Source: Archaeoglobi archaeon
GTDB taxonomy: Archaea; Halobacteriota; Archaeoglobi; Archaeoglobales; Archaeoglobaceae
NCBI GenBank assembly: GCA_029259455.1
Contig: JAPDIT010000068.1
Coordinates: 1-7,088 of the forward strand
Direction: 5' to 3'
Length of the DNA: 7,088 nt
Part shown: in pieces, positions 5,521 through 7,088 of the stretch
Layout of the letters: the number at the start of each line of letters is the position of its first letter
Numbering within the stretch: position 1 is the first letter of the stretch
Notes under the pieces: model-generated
The model's input: only the letters and a program-made list of their open reading frames with translations
Told to the model about the DNA's origin: nothing
Database searches by the model: none
Made by a program: the position numbers and the translations under genes

Positions 5521-6426
5521 TTAACTACCTAACAGATTCGTAACAAACTCAGATTCTTTCTCCGCCAAAGTGAACGTTAATTCCCTGCCAGCAAATTCGA
5601 TAACTGGCTGCAAAACGATTTTGACTTTCGTCTTCTCTCCGTTCTCTATATGCCTGACCCACCACTCATCGAGCATTTTGTTGTCAAGTTTTGTAACGAA
5701 CGAGAGCGTTGACTCGGACTTTGGCGGGATAACTGTTGAAACGTCACTTGAACCTTCAGCAAGCTTAATACCATTCATCTCGACCATTTGATGAATCTTA
5801 GTTATCCCAACAGGAACCAGATTGTCGTTGTAGATTGTGACCATGGTTATGATTTCGGTATAGTCCTTATTTGCTTCTCCCCAGTATGATTTCGTTGACT
5901 TAATTGTTAGGGTGGCTGGACCAACGTTAATCTTCTGCGGTGTATCTAAGCTCAATCCATCCAGCATGTTCGTCTCTATAGGATTGGAAAGTTCAATGGG
6001 GAATTTGAATTCCGTAAGTTTGAGGTCAAACACCAAATAACCCTTCACATTCATTATTGATTTCTCACCATTCTTTATGTGTGAAACCCACCACTCTGGT
6101 ATTTTGTCATTTTCAAGCTTTGTTGAAATGATTATGGTTGACTCCGAGTTCGGTTTTATTTCAGCTTTTAACGCCGAGCCCTCTCCCATCTTTATGCTAT
6201 TCATGTAGATTTCAGTTAAGAAGTCTTTTAGGGGCAGCGGAATCGGATTGGGATTGTAAATAACGATTTTTGTTACAATTTCAGTTGTTGAAGTCGTCAC
6301 TTCCCCCCATTCATGACTTATCCCTCTAATTTCTGGCATACCAATGCTCAGTTTTCCCTCTTGGGCACATCCTACGAGGAGCAGTGGGATTAGAAGCGTG
6401 ATTACCCACAATTTGCCACGCACCAT
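5521..6426 (-). CDS. Membrane-anchored lipoprotein with two tandem LEA14/WHy-like domains
   Basis: 301 residues. The N-terminus has a basic MVRGK, a hydrophobic core (LWVITLLIPLL) and a lipobox LVGC ending at C20, so it is probably exported and lipid-anchored to the outer face of the membrane. Two related domains follow, about 28-150 and 170-295, at an offset of 142-143: EWGE (39-42) with YWGE (181-184), IYNPN (56-60) with IYNDN (198-202), EWWVSHIKNGEK (111-122) with EWWVRHIENGEK (254-265). The pattern of one beta-rich domain with IYNPN and a polar turn fits the LEA14/WHy (water stress and hypersensitive response) family found in archaea and plants; archaeal function is unknown, though a structural or stress role is usually proposed. 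It stands alone, with its own TATA box, terminator and a palindrome between TATA and start. No enzyme motif is visible. The family call rests on recall of the motif pattern. Confidence 0.75.
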   Translation of the reverse strand: MVRGKLWVITLLIPLLLVGCAQEGKLSIGMPEIRGISHEWGEVTTSTTEIVTKIVIYNPNPIPLPLKDFLTEIYMNSIKMGEGSALKAEIKPNSESTIIISTKLENDKIPEWWVSHIKNGEKSIMNVKGYLVFDLKLTEFKFPIELSNPIETNMLDGLSLDTPQKINVGPATLTIKSTKSYWGEANKDYTEIITMVTIYNDNLVPVGITKIHQMVEMNGIKLAEGSSDVSTVIPPKSESTLSFVTKLDNKMLDEWWVRHIENGEKTKVKIVLQPVIEFAGRELTFTLAEKESEFVTNLLGS

Positions 6427-6433
6427 ATTTTAA

Positions 6434-6446
6434 CGTCAATTTGACG
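6434..6446. promoter_or_regulatory. Candidate operator: perfect palindrome CGTCAA-T-TTGACG
   Basis: Two 6-base arms that are exact reverse complements flank one central base. The site lies between the TATA box and the start codon of the LEA14-like gene, the usual place for archaeal repressors to block RNA polymerase. The regulator is not known, and a 6-base arm pair can arise by chance. Confidence 0.4.
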
Positions 6447-6448
6447 AG

Positions 6449-6458
6449 TTATATATTT
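6449..6458 (-). promoter_or_regulatory. TATA box of the LEA14-like gene (leaderless type)
   Basis: The minus strand reads AAATATATAA, preceded by GGTAAA that may act as BRE. It is centred about 27 bases before the ATG at 6426, with no Shine-Dalgarno sequence between, so a leaderless message is likely. Confidence 0.55.
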
Positions 6459-6526
6459 TTACCATCACAACAAGGTCAAATGCGATGCACACGACAATAG
6501 CCACAAACAGTTTTTCCTGTAAAAGT

Positions 6527-6534
6527 TTTATATA
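6527..6534 (+). promoter_or_regulatory. TATA box of cbiB (leaderless type)
   Basis: TTTATATA, preceded by the purine-rich TAAAAG, is centred about 25 bases before the ATG at 6555. No ribosome-binding site precedes that ATG. The rest of 6459-6526 shows no clear element, and there is no room for a cobalamin riboswitch between the TATA box and the start. Confidence 0.6.
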
Positions 6535-6554
6535 CCCCCCAACTCCTTGAAGTA

Positions 6555-7088
6555 ATGGCTGTTACAGAGATTGCAATTCTACTTGCAGCCCTCGTTCTTG
6601 ATTTTTCCATTGGTGAACCACCTGCATTGCTGCATCCAGTTGTCTGGTTTGGCAGGCTGATATCACTGTTTGAGAAAGTGAGGTTTGGCAGGAGAAAAGT
6701 AGAAATTCTCTACGGGTCTTTTTGCTGCTTATCAGCCATCTCTTTTGCTTTAGTTCTCTCTTTACTCCCTCTCCCTTACCCAGCAAGTTTTCTCTGGTCT
6801 GTGTATCTGCTCTTCTCGGCCATCTCAATCAGGAGCATGGTGAACCACGCCAAGGCGTGTATAGTAAACGGGCTGGACAGGAAAGCGGTTCAGATGATTG
6901 TAAGCAGGAACACTGATGAATTGAGCGAGGAGCAGCTTTGCTCTGCCGTCATAGAGTCTATTGCGGAAAATTACGTTGACGGAGTGGTCGCACCCCTCTT
7001 CTACTTCGCAATTTTTGGAGTTGCCGGTGCTGTTATCTACAGAGCAGTAAACACGTGCGATGCAATGATTGGCTACAGGAAGGGAAGG
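6555..7088 (+). CDS. cbiB: Adenosylcobinamide-phosphate synthase CbiB (CobD), 3' end beyond window
   Basis: The frame from the ATG at 6555 is open for 178 codons to the last base, so the protein is cut at the right edge (the family has about 300 residues). The start LVLDFSIGEPPALLHPVVWFGR (13-34) holds the family motif D-x3-GEPP-x3-HPV. VSRNTDELSEEQLCSA (116-131), ESIAENYVDGVVAPLFYF (134-151) and YRAVNTCDAMIGY (162-174) are the central signatures. The family usually has SRDT where this has SRNT. Membrane segments are likely near 4-18, 51-71, 77-95 and 145-165, as expected of this integral membrane enzyme. CbiB joins adenosylcobyric acid to an aminopropanol (phosphate) to close the lower arm of cobalamin. 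In Archaeoglobus corrinoids serve C1 metabolism, so a biosynthesis gene is expected; other cobalamin genes may follow downstream. A TATA box 25 bases ahead supports this start. Confidence 0.93.
   Translation, partial: MAVTEIAILLAALVLDFSIGEPPALLHPVVWFGRLISLFEKVRFGRRKVEILYGSFCCLSAISFALVLSLLPLPYPASFLWSVYLLFSAISIRSMVNHAKACIVNGLDRKAVQMIVSRNTDELSEEQLCSAVIESIAENYVDGVVAPLFYFAIFGVAGAVIYRAVNTCDAMIGYRKGR

Noticed and set aside
6505..6520. Small hairpin ACAG-TTTTTC-CTGT before cbiB as a riboswitch or terminator
   Set aside because: Only four-base arms; it lies upstream of the TATA box, so it would not be in the cbiB transcript.
6562..6916. Small open frames on both strands inside cbiB
   Set aside because: The cbiB frame, open to the window edge and full of family motifs, explains this region.

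Overview
The window reads as chromosomal DNA of a hyperthermophilic euryarchaeon, most likely Archaeoglobus (A. fulgidus or a close relative). Supporting signs are archaeal-type informational genes (a GINS replication factor, ribosomal proteins L44e and S27e), TATA boxes about 25 to 29 bases ahead of first genes that lack a ribosome-binding site, compact overlapping operons, and proteins rich in K, E, R, I and V. The genus is inferred from recall of protein style and gene order, not from a database search.

Left edge (1-326): a minus-strand helix-turn-helix protein of the transposase or recruited-HTH type, apparently broken by a one-base frameshift, then a 117-base divergent promoter region. 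327-2383 (+): a two-gene operon for a FAD-dependent glycerol-3-phosphate dehydrogenase-like (GlpA/LhgO-like) protein with a C-terminal BFD-type [2Fe-2S] site, and an unusually small flavoprotein partner that seems to have lost its NAD-binding glycine motif. 2365-4364 (-): a two-gene operon, transcribed toward the first, with a GalT/HIT-superfamily nucleotidyltransferase followed by an AmrS-type radical SAM enzyme. The two operons collide with a 19-base overlap of coding sequence.

4365-4428 is a short divergent promoter with two palindromic TTTAAA boxes. 4429-5427 (+) is the replication/translation operon GINS - L44e - S27e, tightly packed. S27e starts at TTG and ends in a 16-base tandem duplication that spans its stop codon. 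5428-5520 is AT-rich and carries T tracts on both strands, as expected of two facing terminators. 5521-6426 (-) is a lipoprotein with two tandem LEA14/WHy-like domains. 6427-6554 holds two divergent promoters and a small perfect palindrome that may be an operator. 6555-7088 (+) is the first 178 codons of cbiB (cobalamin biosynthesis), running off the right edge.

No CRISPR array, tRNA, rRNA or complete mobile element was seen. The window looks mostly like ordinary archaeal chromosome. The points most worth a second look are the miniaturised flavoprotein partner, the GalT-like/AmrS gene pair, and the tandem WHy lipoprotein with its candidate operator.
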